From: Gemmatimonadota bacterium
GTDB taxonomy: Bacteria > Gemmatimonadota > Gemmatimonadetes > Gemmatimonadales > Gemmatimonadaceae
Direction of reading: 5' to 3'
Length of the DNA stretch: 64,000 bases
Assembly: GCA_028287235.1 (NCBI GenBank)
Contig: JAQBQB010000008.1
Location: 62,001 to 126,000, forward strand
Positions 53,335 through 62,580 of this stretch are shown in pieces. The notes under the pieces are model-generated. The model saw only the letters and a list, made by a program, of their open reading frames with translations, made no database searches and was not told the origin of the DNA. The position numbers and the translations under genes were made by a program. Position 1 is the stretch's first letter, and every line of letters starts with the position of its first letter.

Positions 53335-54630
53335 TCAGGTCTTGAAGTTCGGGTTGTTTCGCGTTTCCACGTCGGGCAGCGGCACGCACGTCAGGTTGCT
53401 GATCGTCTGGCCCTTGCGATTGACGCCCGTAACGAACGGCAGATTCTTGCGCAGCATGTCGGCGTAGCGCTGGCCTTCGCTGAACAGCTGCCGGCGCCGC
53501 TCCTCGAGCACCGTGGCAACGAAGTCGGGGCCGGCGCTCGCGAGCGCCGGCACGCCGGCCACGGCGCGCACGCGGTTGATCGCGTCGAGGCCGGCCTGTC
53601 CGCCGGTGGCCTCGGCGAAGATGAGCTGTGCTTCGACGTACGACGCGATCGGCAGCGCGACGGCGCCCGCGGCCGTGCCGTTGAACTTCTGCTGCTGGAA
53701 GATCGGCGTGACGTTGTCGCTGCCCTTGCGCTTCATGTCCGTCACCTTGACGCGCGGATCCGGTTGCCCGTTCTCCAGCGTCAGCGTGCGATACGCGTCG
53801 GCCGTCGAGAGGAAATCGTTGCGGACCGTCAGGTTGTAGAGCCGGTTCTCGCGGGCCGGCGTCGTCTCCGAGAACTCGGCGGCGCGCACGAAGCCCGCCG
53901 GAACGAGTGCCGCGTCGGCTGCCGCGCCGGCCATGTTGGTGCCGAGGTCGAGGCGTGCTCGCGCACGGCCCACGAGCGCCATGTTCTTGAGGCTCGCGTC
54001 GTTGATCGTCGTGGCGAGGGCAATCGCATCGGTGAACCGCTTCTCGGCGATAGCCAGCACGTCGGCTTTCGTCATCTTCGGGCCGTTGTCGATCGCCATG
54101 TCGCACATGCCTTCGGCGAGAATGACGTACGAGTAGCCGGCGTACGCCTTCATCTCGGTGATGAACTTCTGCCGGTTCGGCACCTGCGCGTCGGTGAACG
54201 TCTCGAGACGCTTCTCCGCGTCGTCGAGCTGGAACCGCGCCTGCTGGAGCGGCGTGTAGAAGCCCATCGAGGTGGTCCCGCGCGCCGTCGGGCAGCTGCC
54301 CGGCGCGCCCTTGATCTCGGCGACGCCGCGCCATTCCCACGGGTGATTGTCCACGAAGCCGTTCGCCGACAGATACTCGCCGGAAAGCATGCCGGCGGTG
54401 CCGACCCACTGCGCGAAGCCGCACTGGAACTGCTGGATCGCTGCGGCCTCCAGCACCGGCATGAGCGCCGGATCGGCGAGGGCGTCGGCCGGGACCTGGC
54501 CGGGGTTGTCGACGGCGAGCAGGGAGTTGCAGGCCGTGGTTGCCGCGAAGCTCAGCACGAGCAGGGCGGTCGAGAGCCGCTTCAGGCTCGCCGCCGCGCG
54601 TGCGCGCTTATTAGAAGATTGTGATCGCAT
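53335..54630 (-). CDS. SusD/RagB-like outer-membrane lipoprotein
   Basis: A 431-residue lipoprotein partner of the adjacent SusC. The signal is LLVLSFAATTAC. DNPGQVPADALADPALMP opens the mature protein, and the helical repeats (YTPLQQARFQLDDAEKRLE, ARARLDLGTNMAG) with LEERRRQLFSEGQRYADMLR are conserved SusD landmarks. It would form the lid that captures oligosaccharides or peptides. It follows susC by 19 bases. The start at 54630 has GGAG ten bases upstream. Confidence 0.88.
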   Translation of the reverse strand: MRSQSSNKRARAAASLKRLSTALLVLSFAATTACNSLLAVDNPGQVPADALADPALMPVLEAAAIQQFQCGFAQWVGTAGMLSGEYLSANGFVDNHPWEWRGVAEIKGAPGSCPTARGTTSMGFYTPLQQARFQLDDAEKRLETFTDAQVPNRQKFITEMKAYAGYSYVILAEGMCDMAIDNGPKMTKADVLAIAEKRFTDAIALATTINDASLKNMALVGRARARLDLGTNMAGAAADAALVPAGFVRAAEFSETTPARENRLYNLTVRNDFLSTADAYRTLTLENGQPDPRVKVTDMKRKGSDNVTPIFQQQKFNGTAAGAVALPIASYVEAQLIFAEATGGQAGLDAINRVRAVAGVPALASAGPDFVATVLEERRRQLFSEGQRYADMLRKNLPFVTGVNRKGQTISNLTCVPLPDVETRNNPNFKT

Positions 54631-54649
54631 GACTGTGCGTCTCCGTCGG

Positions 54650-57600
54650 TCAGAAAGTGAGTCGGAGCGTCGTGACGAAGCTCGCGGTCGGCGGAAGAAT
54701 CGTTTGGAATCCGTTGGAGAGCTGGCCCACGGCACGGGCTTCCGGATCCCACACGTGCTGGTGCGCCACGTCGACGTAGATCTCACCGTCGCGCGAGGTG
54801 TTCCAGCCCTGCTGTGCGGTCCAGAGCATCGAGACGTTGCGGCCGGCGACGCTGAGCGAGCCGCTCGTTGCGCCGAGGCGCTGCACGTATCGCTGGGCGA
54901 TGGTGTAGGTGGCCGAGAGCTCGCGAAGGCGCAGGAAGCCGGCCTTGTACGTGCCCACCGCGTCCGCCTCGATGGTGCGATACTCCTGGAGCAGCGGATC
55001 GTTGCGCTGGATCACGGCGAGGGTCGAGCCCTGGTTGTGGAGCGCGCGAATCTCGGTGTCCGACTGGAGGAAGCCGCCGTTGCCGTCGACGCGCGCGTAG
55101 AGGCGCAGGTTGTCCCACAGCGTCACGGTGTTGTTCAGACCCACTTGCCAGGTGGGCTGCGAGTGGCCCCAGAGCACGCGCGGCGCCGTGGCGCACGGCG
55201 TGTCGGGTCCACCCATCTCGAGGCCGGCCTTGCCGCGGCCGCCGTCGCACGTGGCCGACGTCACGAAACCGCCCGCATCGAGCGTGGCCGAGCGCACCTT
55301 GTAGAGGAAGAAGTCGCCGATCGAGAAGCCGACGCGATTCTGCGCCTGGCCGCCGCCGCCCACGGTGAGGAACTGCGTGCCGCCCATGTCATCGATGCGG
55401 TTGCCGTTCGACGCGAGCTGCGTTCCGATCTCCCACGCAACGCGGCGTCCTTTCACCGGACGAAAGTTGAGCGCGAGCTCGTCGCCCCAGCCGCTGACGC
55501 GGCCGATGTTCACCACCTGCGAGCCGGGGAAGCCGACCGACGGCGCGATGGGCGAGTTGACGATCGCGTCGGTGATCTTGCGCGAGTAGTGCGTGTACGA
55601 CATATCGGCGCGTCCCTGCAGGAACGTCGTCTCGAAGCCCAGCTCTCCCTCGCGGCTGCGCTCGGGCCGCAACTGCGGATTACCGAACGAGCCCGGAATG
55701 AGGCCCGATGCGTTCTGGTAGCCTACGCTCGGCACGTAGAGCCGCGACGCGTCGAACACGCCGGGCTGCGTTCCCGCCGCGCCAAGCGCGCCGCGCAGCC
55801 GGAACTCGCTGACGAACGGCATTCTGAACCACGGCTCTTCGCTGAGCACCCACGAGCCGCTGAGCTTGGGATAGTACGCGGCCTTGAACGACTTGCCGAA
55901 CGCGCTGTTGTCATCGCCACGGACGGCGGCGGTCACGAACACGCGGTTGTTCCATGCGAACTCCTGCTGCACGAACATGCCGACGGTGGCGTTGGCCTGG
56001 TAATCCTCGCGGCCGTCGCGCGTCGTGCCGCCGCTCACCGTCGTGATGGGGATCGCGGGGAACGTCGTGGCCGTCGCCGTGATCGTGCTCAGCTCGGACC
56101 GATAGGCCTGCAACCCGACCGACGTCGTGAACCGCAGCGCCTCGCTCCAGCCGTACTTCGCCGTACCGGCGTAGTCGAGGGTGAGGAAGGTGCGCGAGGC
56201 GCGAGCATCGGTCTTGTTGCCGGTACCGTTGGCGCCGAGGAAGTCGAGGCTGCCGAGCGGCTGGCGCGGATAGAGCGACCAGTTGTTCTCCGAGCTCACG
56301 TCGAGGCCCGTTACCAGGCGGTGCGAGAACCACTCGAACGGGTTGTACATTCCGGTGAGGCTCACCGTGGAGCGGTCGTTGTCGGCGTGGCCTTCGGCCG
56401 TCGACCATTCTTCCGGCGGCGCGGTGCTGAAGCCGCGCTGGCCGGCGTTCATCGTGAGCGGCGTGCCCCATACGAGATTGCTGAATGGGTCGATGTCGAT
56501 GGCCGACTGCGCGAGACGGATGCGGTCGCGAATGTGGCCGATGTTGCCCTGGATGCGGAGCTTGTTGCTCGCGAGGACGTCCACGTTCGCGCGCGCGCTG
56601 AACTTCTTGTCCCAGTTCCACGCCACGACGCCCACGTCGTCGTCGTACGACGCCGCGAGATAGTACCGGTTGGCGTCGGTGCCGCCGTTGAGGCTCGTGT
56701 TGTAGCCCTGATTGCGGCCGTTGGAGAAGATCGGGCCGTGCCCCGCGTCGATCTCGTGCTGATAGAGATTGAAGTGGATGATCTCGCCCGTCGCGGCGAT
56801 CTTGCCGTAAAGCTCACCGGCGCGGCCCGCGGGGTTCGCCAGCCAGTTCTCGCCCTGGCGCGTGGAGAAGTTGAATACCGACTTGCCGCTGCGGCCGCGC
56901 TTCGTGATGATTTGGATGACGCCGTTCGACGCCTCGGTGCCGTACAGTGTGGAAGCCGCCGGTCCCTTGATGACCTCGATGCTCTCGATGTCCTCGGGGT
57001 TGATGTCGTTCAACCGGCTGGCGCCGGCGCCGCCGCGTTGCGCGGGACCGCGCGCCGCGTTGGCGTCCATACGCACGCCGTCGATGTAGAGAATGGGATC
57101 GTTGCTCAGCGAGAGACTGCTTACGCCGCGCACCCGGAGCTGCGCGCCCGTGCCGACCTGTCCGGTGGGCGGGAGCACGATGAGGCCCGGCGTGCGAGAG
57201 CCGATGAGCTGCTCCACGCTGCGCGCCGGTGCCGTGAGGAGCACGTCCTCCGCCTTGATCGACTCGATGACGTTCCCCACCGCGCGGCGTTGCGTCACGC
57301 CTCCCGTGCCGGTGACGACCACCTGGTCGAGCTGCGTGGAGCGCGGCATCAGCGCGAAATCCGCCGCGGCTGTTCCGCCTTCGCTAACCGTGACGGTGCG
57401 GTCCTTGGGAACGTAGCCCACGAGTCGCACGCGGAGGGTAACGGTGCCGGCCGGAACGCCGGTCATCGTGAATCGGCCGTTGGCGCCCGTGCGTACGCCG
57501 CGCTGCACGGGTGAGGTGCCGACCGGTACGATGAACACCTCGGCGCCGGCGAGCGGCATCTGCGCCGTGGAGTCCATCACTTCGCCGCTGATCGTCGCAC

Positions 57601-57691
57601 CGCGTGTGGTGCCCTGGGCTGCTGCTATCCCGCTCCAGAGCAACGTTGCCAGCGGTAGTAAGCACCGCCGCGCGAAAGCTCGCTTCGACAT
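54650..57691 (-). CDS. SusC/RagA-like TonB-dependent outer-membrane transporter
   Basis: A 1013-residue beta-barrel transporter. The signal peptide ends GIAAAQ; a carboxypeptidase-regulatory domain lies at about 30-115 (GEVMDSTAQMPLAGAEVFIV), the plug at about 120-235 (VRGVSSLSLSNDPILYIDG, IESIEVIKGPAASTLYGTEA), and the barrel fills the rest, ending in a hydrophobic FVTTLRLTF. With SusD it imports glycans or peptides using TonB energy. It heads the susC-susD operon. The upstream 275 bases hold a dyad at 57810. Confidence 0.92.
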   Translation of the reverse strand: MSKRAFARRCLLPLATLLWSGIAAAQGTTRGATISGEVMDSTAQMPLAGAEVFIVPVGTSPVQRGVRTGANGRFTMTGVPAGTVTLRVRLVGYVPKDRTVTVSEGGTAAADFALMPRSTQLDQVVVTGTGGVTQRRAVGNVIESIKAEDVLLTAPARSVEQLIGSRTPGLIVLPPTGQVGTGAQLRVRGVSSLSLSNDPILYIDGVRMDANAARGPAQRGGAGASRLNDINPEDIESIEVIKGPAASTLYGTEASNGVIQIITKRGRSGKSVFNFSTRQGENWLANPAGRAGELYGKIAATGEIIHFNLYQHEIDAGHGPIFSNGRNQGYNTSLNGGTDANRYYLAASYDDDVGVVAWNWDKKFSARANVDVLASNKLRIQGNIGHIRDRIRLAQSAIDIDPFSNLVWGTPLTMNAGQRGFSTAPPEEWSTAEGHADNDRSTVSLTGMYNPFEWFSHRLVTGLDVSSENNWSLYPRQPLGSLDFLGANGTGNKTDARASRTFLTLDYAGTAKYGWSEALRFTTSVGLQAYRSELSTITATATTFPAIPITTVSGGTTRDGREDYQANATVGMFVQQEFAWNNRVFVTAAVRGDDNSAFGKSFKAAYYPKLSGSWVLSEEPWFRMPFVSEFRLRGALGAAGTQPGVFDASRLYVPSVGYQNASGLIPGSFGNPQLRPERSREGELGFETTFLQGRADMSYTHYSRKITDAIVNSPIAPSVGFPGSQVVNIGRVSGWGDELALNFRPVKGRRVAWEIGTQLASNGNRIDDMGGTQFLTVGGGGQAQNRVGFSIGDFFLYKVRSATLDAGGFVTSATCDGGRGKAGLEMGGPDTPCATAPRVLWGHSQPTWQVGLNNTVTLWDNLRLYARVDGNGGFLQSDTEIRALHNQGSTLAVIQRNDPLLQEYRTIEADAVGTYKAGFLRLRELSATYTIAQRYVQRLGATSGSLSVAGRNVSMLWTAQQGWNTSRDGEIYVDVAHQHVWDPEARAVGQLSNGFQTILPPTASFVTTLRLTF

Positions 57692-57966
57692 TGATCCTTT
57701 CCCCCACGTAAAAGGTCAGTGTGCAGAGCGGGGGATTCCCTGGATAGAAAATCCAATTCGTCTGCGCGGGGAGAGTATGTGGATCCATGCATACGTCGGC
57801 AAGACACGATTTCGACGAAGTTGTGATTCGTCGAAACACAGTCGTTGCACGAGTTTAGCGTTCGCGAACACGCGAATGGCCGTACCGTCCCTCCCCCCTC
57901 ACGCCGCAATGACGCCGACGCGCGGGGGTGGGACGATCTCCGACCGGCTCGCGGACGCCGAAGGCC
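57692..57966. other. 275-base region upstream of susC
   Basis: This stretch between the susC start and the LVIVD protein stop contains no supported gene. It holds the perfect dyad at 57810-57836, which lies 119-145 bases upstream of susC. No clear sigma70 promoter was picked out. Confidence 0.4.
57810..57836. promoter_or_regulatory. 10-bp perfect dyad upstream of susC
   Basis: TTTCGACGAA (57810-57819) and TTCGTCGAAA (57827-57836) are perfect inverted arms around a 7-base centre. The spacing, about 17 bases between arm centres, fits a dimeric regulator site. It might also be a 3' hairpin of some unseen transcript, but no gene ends there. Confidence 0.5.
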
Positions 57967-59919
57967 CTATCGAGACGCCGCGGCGAGATCCCGGACCGTG
58001 CCGGCCAATATGCGCACCTTTTGCGCATCCGCGCCACGCGCATCGCCGTCGAGCTGCACCGCCAGCTGCGTGAGCGCATCGCGACGCACCGCACCGCTCG
58101 CGGCCTCGGCGCTCGCCAGCGACTGGCGCACCGCGGCGACTCTCGACGCGCCCAGCGCGTTGGAGCGCGCGAGCTGGTCGACGTACGCGCGCGCCAACAC
58201 GAAGCTCGGCGCCCACACGTACTGCGGCTGGCCCTGCGTGTTCAGGTAGTCGAGGTGCACCGACTTCGCCGCATCGATCTCGTTCTGGCTGACGAACGCG
58301 CTCGGCGTGAGCTCGAAGACGTCGAGACCGCGCGCGATCTCGGAGCTCACGATCGCGCCGTTGTACCAGTACACGGACCACGAGCCGCCCATCGTGAATT
58401 GCGTCGAGTCCACCGGCCCGCGATCGAAGAACGCGATCTCCTTGGGATGCGCGGCGTCGGTCCAGTCGAACACCGAGATGCCGCCTTGATACCAGGCCTG
58501 CACCATCACGTCGCGGCCCGGAATGGGAATGAGCGATCCGTTATGTGCGACGCAGTTCTCGAGCGCGGTCTGGGCCGCGGGCATCTTGTAGTAGCTCTGG
58601 AAGTGCATCTGGCGGTTCGCGTCGATCGTAAAGAGCGCGTCGGCGCCCCAATCCTTCGGGTCCGACGCGCGGCACTTCGGCTGGCCGCCGCCGCCCCATT
58701 CATCCGAGAACAACACCTTGGTGCCGTCGTTGTTGAACGTGGCCGAGTGCCAATATGAGAAGTTTGAATCGGCCACGGCGCCGATGCGCACCGGGTTCGT
58801 GGGGTTGCGGATGTCGAGCAGCAGTCCGTATCCCTCGCACGCGCCGCCGGCGAGACCCACGGCCGGATAGACTGTGATATCGTGGCACTGCGTCGGTCCA
58901 TGCGGCGGACCGTCCTCACCGACCATCTTGGCGATCATTCCCGGAAGCGCCGCGCGGAGCGCCGCGCTGTCGGCACGAGTCGGCGGTCCGCTGCCCTTCC
59001 GCGCCTTCACGACGCTGTCGAGCAGGGGACCGGTGAATCCGGCGGGCAGGATCATCGACTCGCCGAACACATCGGCGACGAACTCACCGCGGGCGCGCGC
59101 CGCCGCGGCCACCTGCCGATCGACCGCCGAGCTCCCGTGCCGCGCCGGCGCCGTGAGATCGTTGAAGATGCGCGGCGAGCTCACGATCGCCGCCTGCTCC
59201 GGATGCGCGAGCGGCACCTTGATGACCTCGATGCGGAAGAGCGCCGAGTTGGGATCCTTCTCCGGCATCGCGCTGACGCAGCCCGGCAGCTCCGCCGCCG
59301 GCCGGATGCCCGACGAGCCCGAGACGTAGACGTACACGTTGTCGTGGTCGTTCGGATCGACGAGCACCGTGTGCGTGTGGGAGCCGCGGCAGGTCTGGAC
59401 GTTCGCGACGTTGCGCGGGTGCGCAATGTCGGTGACGTCGAAGATCCGCACGCCCTTGATGCGCTCGGTGCTGACCGGATCTTTCACGCCCTTGTCGCTG
59501 CAGTCGATGCGGCCCGTGTTTCCCTCGGCCGAGACGAACAGCAGGTTCCGGTAGACGGACACGTCGCTCTGCGAGGCCGGGCAGTAGTTCGCGACCTTGA
59601 GCGAGGGGCTCGCCGGATTGGTGATGTCCCAGATCTGATAGCCGTCGTAGCTGCCCTGGATGACGTAGGGCCCGGTGAAGGCGAGGTCGGAGTTCACGGC
59701 GCCAAGGAACTGCTTCGACGGTGGCGTCGCCGAGAGGAGACGGAGATTCCACGCGGCCTGGCCGGCGTCCATCAATCCGCCGCGGAGCCCGACGCGCGGA
59801 TCGGGGCTCGGCGCGGCGGTGGACATGCCACCGCCACCCGACGAAGACATCGTGCTCGCGCACGCGGCGGCGGAGCACAGCGCCGCGCCGAGCGAGAGCG
59901 TACGAAAAGCGGATGTCAT
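57967..59919 (-). CDS. LVIVD-repeat lipoprotein
   Basis: A 650-residue exported protein with signal MTSAFRTLSLGAALCSAAAC (lipobox at SAAAC). The mature part has LVIVD-type beta-propeller repeats (GYQIWDITNPASPSLKVANY, GVRIFDVTDIAHPRNVANV, LLLDIRNPTNPVRIGAVAD, GISVFDWTDAAHPKEIAFF) and a helical C-terminus. The repeats form a propeller that probably binds partners at the surface. The longest frame continues to 60672 but overlaps the DUF305 gene; 59919 gives the signal peptide. It is 29 bases downstream of DUF305 and likely in its operon. Confidence 0.86.
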   Translation of the reverse strand: MTSAFRTLSLGAALCSAAACASTMSSSGGGGMSTAAPSPDPRVGLRGGLMDAGQAAWNLRLLSATPPSKQFLGAVNSDLAFTGPYVIQGSYDGYQIWDITNPASPSLKVANYCPASQSDVSVYRNLLFVSAEGNTGRIDCSDKGVKDPVSTERIKGVRIFDVTDIAHPRNVANVQTCRGSHTHTVLVDPNDHDNVYVYVSGSSGIRPAAELPGCVSAMPEKDPNSALFRIEVIKVPLAHPEQAAIVSSPRIFNDLTAPARHGSSAVDRQVAAAARARGEFVADVFGESMILPAGFTGPLLDSVVKARKGSGPPTRADSAALRAALPGMIAKMVGEDGPPHGPTQCHDITVYPAVGLAGGACEGYGLLLDIRNPTNPVRIGAVADSNFSYWHSATFNNDGTKVLFSDEWGGGGQPKCRASDPKDWGADALFTIDANRQMHFQSYYKMPAAQTALENCVAHNGSLIPIPGRDVMVQAWYQGGISVFDWTDAAHPKEIAFFDRGPVDSTQFTMGGSWSVYWYNGAIVSSEIARGLDVFELTPSAFVSQNEIDAAKSVHLDYLNTQGQPQYVWAPSFVLARAYVDQLARSNALGASRVAAVRQSLASAEAASGAVRRDALTQLAVQLDGDARGADAQKVRILAGTVRDLAAASR

Positions 59920-59948
59920 GGCTGAAGTCCTCGAAAAGGTGGACACTT

Positions 59949-60647
59949 TCAATACGTGCTGTTGGGAAGCGTGATGCCGAGTGTGAGCGCGGCCAACATT
60001 TTTTGCATCCGTGCGATCTCGGTCGTTTGATCGACGTTCACGTCGGAGGCGAACTTGAACACGAGCTCGTCCTGGCCGGCGCCGTACGTGTCGAACAGCT
60101 GCTTGACCATGACCGTGGCGCCGGTATGGTGCTGGATCATGTCGCGGAGAAAGAGCTTGTCGAACTCCGCGCCGCGCGCCGCGTCGAGCTGTTTCATCTG
60201 CTCGTCGGTGAGCATCCCCGGCATGAGCATCTCGTGCTCCATGCCATCCATCTTCATCGTCATTGCCATGGGGCGCGCATCGGGCACCGGTTGCTGGCGG
60301 GCGCGCAGCCACTGCTGCATGGTGCCGATCTCGTCCTGCTGCGCATTGATGATTCGCTCGGCGAGTCGCAGCACGGCGGGGCTCGCGCCGTGCGTGGGGG
60401 CCCAGCGCGAGATGATGATGGCCTGGGCGTGATGGCCGATCATCGACGACATGAAATGGATGTCGGCGGCGGTGTACGCGTAGCGCGCGCTGTCGGCGCG
60501 TGCTTTGGCGATGGCGGCCGGAGTGGCCAAGCGGCCGGCGGTTGCGGGGTCGGGCGCCGTGGCGGGAGTCGCGCCGGGATGTGCGCCGCAACCGCCGACG
60601 GCGAGCGCGCCGAGCAACGCCAGCGGTAGGCGATGACGCATTCGCAT
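59949..60647 (-). CDS. DUF305 lipoprotein with Met-rich segment
   Basis: A 232-residue lipoprotein (lipobox VGGC, Cys20) of the DUF305 family, a ferritin-like four-helix fold. The paired histidines HH72-73 and HH173-174 (MIGHHAQAI, MIQHHTGATVM) are family marks. Residues 127-145 (MAMTMKMDGMEHEMLMPGM) hold eight methionines and a His, a copper(I)-binding style; DUF305 proteins such as cyanobacterial CopM bind copper. It is the first gene of a pair with the LVIVD protein. The start at 60647 is the first of two close ATGs. Confidence 0.88.
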   Translation of the reverse strand: MRMRHRLPLALLGALAVGGCGAHPGATPATAPDPATAGRLATPAAIAKARADSARYAYTAADIHFMSSMIGHHAQAIIISRWAPTHGASPAVLRLAERIINAQQDEIGTMQQWLRARQQPVPDARPMAMTMKMDGMEHEMLMPGMLTDEQMKQLDAARGAEFDKLFLRDMIQHHTGATVMVKQLFDTYGAGQDELVFKFASDVNVDQTTEIARMQKMLAALTLGITLPNSTY

Positions 60648-60759
60648 CGTTGGAATCTGTTCCGGAGCGCACGAAACGTCCATACGGCGCCTGTCCAACA
60701 GGAGTGGAATTGGATACTTTCGCGGCTCCCCAGCCAAGCGTTTTTCCAGGAGCATCGTC

Positions 60760-62544
60760 TTGCCAAATACTGCGCCGGATCGATTATCAGTACGTTCGAG
60801 AAGATCCCTCGTCGCGTTGCTCGTCGGGACGACACTGGTGCGCGGGGTGAGCGGTCAATCGCCTGATATCGTTCTCGTCAACGGCAAGGTGATCACCGTG
60901 GACGCGAACGATCGCATCGCGCAAGCGGTGGCAATTCGCGGGGATCGCATCGTCGCCGTAGGTACCAACGCCGAGGTGCGCGCGCTCGCCGGTTCGCGCA
61001 CGCAGACGATCGACCTCGGCGGACGCACGCTGACGCCCGGATTGCTCGACGCCCACAACCACTTCAGCTCGAGCGGCGCCGATCTGCAGTCGGTGGTCGA
61101 TCTCAGCTATCCGGCCGCGAAGAACATGGCCGACGTCGCGGCGCTCGTGGGTGCGCGCGTGAAGGCCGCGGCGCCCGGCGCATGGGTCAGCGGCCGTGGG
61201 TGGGACGAAGGAAAGCTGGCCGAGCACCGGTTGATTACCGCGAAGGATCTCGATGCCGTGTCGCCGAACAATCCCGTGTATCTCACCAACACGACGGGCC
61301 ACTACGGCGTCGCCAACAGCGCGGCGATGAAGCTGGCGAATCTCACCAAGGATTCGCGCGACCCGCCGTCGGGCACGATCGACCGCTATCCCGACGGTAC
61401 GCCCACCGGCGTGCTCAAGGAGTCGGCGCAGGGGCTCGTGCGACGGCTCGTTCCGCCGCGCGCCGAGACCGATTTCGACCAGGGCATTCGCGAGATGGCG
61501 AAGGCCTTCAACGCCGAAGGGATGACCGGTCTCAAGGATCCGGCGATCAACAGCACCCAGTGGGCCGCTTACAAGCGAGTGCTCGCCGACAGCGCGCTCA
61601 CCGTACGCGTGTTCGCGCTCTGGCTGGGCGGCAACAGCACGGCGAATGCGCAGCGCGTGATCGCCGAGCACGCGGCGACGACGAAGCCATATCAGAGCAC
61701 GGGCGACGACCGGCTGATTTCGGGCGGCATCAAGCTGTACATCGACGGCAGCGGCGGTGCGCGCACGGCGTGGCTGTACGACGAGTGGAACAAGAACCAG
61801 TCGGAGACGGACACCGGCAACCGCGGCTACCCGGCGTCGAACCCGGACACGATTCGCGTGCTCATCCGCATGTTCCACGACGCCGGCTTCCACGTGAGCG
61901 CGCACGCGATCGGCGACAAGGCGATCGACTGGCTGGTGGACAGCTACGCACAGGCGATGCGCGAGCATCCGATTTCCGGGCTGCGGCACGGCATCATCCA
62001 CGCGAACATTCCGACCGATCACGCAATCGACGTGATGGCCGATCTGCAGCACAAATACGACGCGGGGTATCCTGAGCCGTCGGCAACGTTCACCTGGTGG
62101 CTGGGCGATTCGTACGCCGGGAACTTCGGCGTGGAGCGGTCGAAGCGGCTCAACCCGTTCGCCACGTATCTAAAGAAGGGAATGATCTGGGCGAACGGCT
62201 CGGACTTCAGCGTGACCCCGTTCGCGGCGCGCTACGGCATCTGGTCGGCGGTGGCGCGGCAGACGCTGCTCGGGCAGTACGGCGATCCGTTTGGCCGTGC
62301 GGAATCGGTCGACGTGCACGTCGCGCTCGAGGCGGTGACGATCTGGGCGGCCCGGCAGATGTTTCTGGAGAAGAAAATCGGATCGGTGGAGGTGGGGAAG
62401 TATGCCGATCTCGCCGTCTGGGATCGCGATTTCTATACGGTGCCGACGGACGGCCTGAAGGATGCGAAGTGTGTATTGACGGTGTTCAATGGAAAGGTGG
62501 TGTATGGCGATCCGCGGCAGTTGGGGCCACGGGGAGGGCAGTGA
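60760..62544 (+). CDS. exported YtcJ-like amidohydrolase
   Basis: A 594-residue metal-dependent amidohydrolase. After a signal peptide (ending RGVSGQ) the TIM-barrel domain has LTPGLLDAHNHF (first metal His pair), FHVSAHAIGDKAIDW and WANGSDFSVTP (metal Asp), and the small beta domain closes near the end (GSVEVGKYADLAVWDRDF). It probably hydrolyses amides or N-acyl compounds. The start is TTG 60760; AGGAG 7 bases upstream (60748-60752) makes it secure despite the rare codon. It is divergent from DUF305. Confidence 0.9.
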   Translation: MPNTAPDRLSVRSRRSLVALLVGTTLVRGVSGQSPDIVLVNGKVITVDANDRIAQAVAIRGDRIVAVGTNAEVRALAGSRTQTIDLGGRTLTPGLLDAHNHFSSSGADLQSVVDLSYPAAKNMADVAALVGARVKAAAPGAWVSGRGWDEGKLAEHRLITAKDLDAVSPNNPVYLTNTTGHYGVANSAAMKLANLTKDSRDPPSGTIDRYPDGTPTGVLKESAQGLVRRLVPPRAETDFDQGIREMAKAFNAEGMTGLKDPAINSTQWAAYKRVLADSALTVRVFALWLGGNSTANAQRVIAEHAATTKPYQSTGDDRLISGGIKLYIDGSGGARTAWLYDEWNKNQSETDTGNRGYPASNPDTIRVLIRMFHDAGFHVSAHAIGDKAIDWLVDSYAQAMREHPISGLRHGIIHANIPTDHAIDVMADLQHKYDAGYPEPSATFTWWLGDSYAGNFGVERSKRLNPFATYLKKGMIWANGSDFSVTPFAARYGIWSAVARQTLLGQYGDPFGRAESVDVHVALEAVTIWAARQMFLEKKIGSVEVGKYADLAVWDRDFYTVPTDGLKDAKCVLTVFNGKVVYGDPRQLGPRGGQ

Positions 62545-62580
62545 GTTTCGATCGTCTCGTTCGCGCAGCCGGACTTCCAA

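Noticed and set aside
57967-60672. A 901-aa version of the LVIVD protein
   Set aside because: The extra N-terminal part overlaps the DUF305 gene in another frame and has random composition; the signal peptide marks 59919 as the start.
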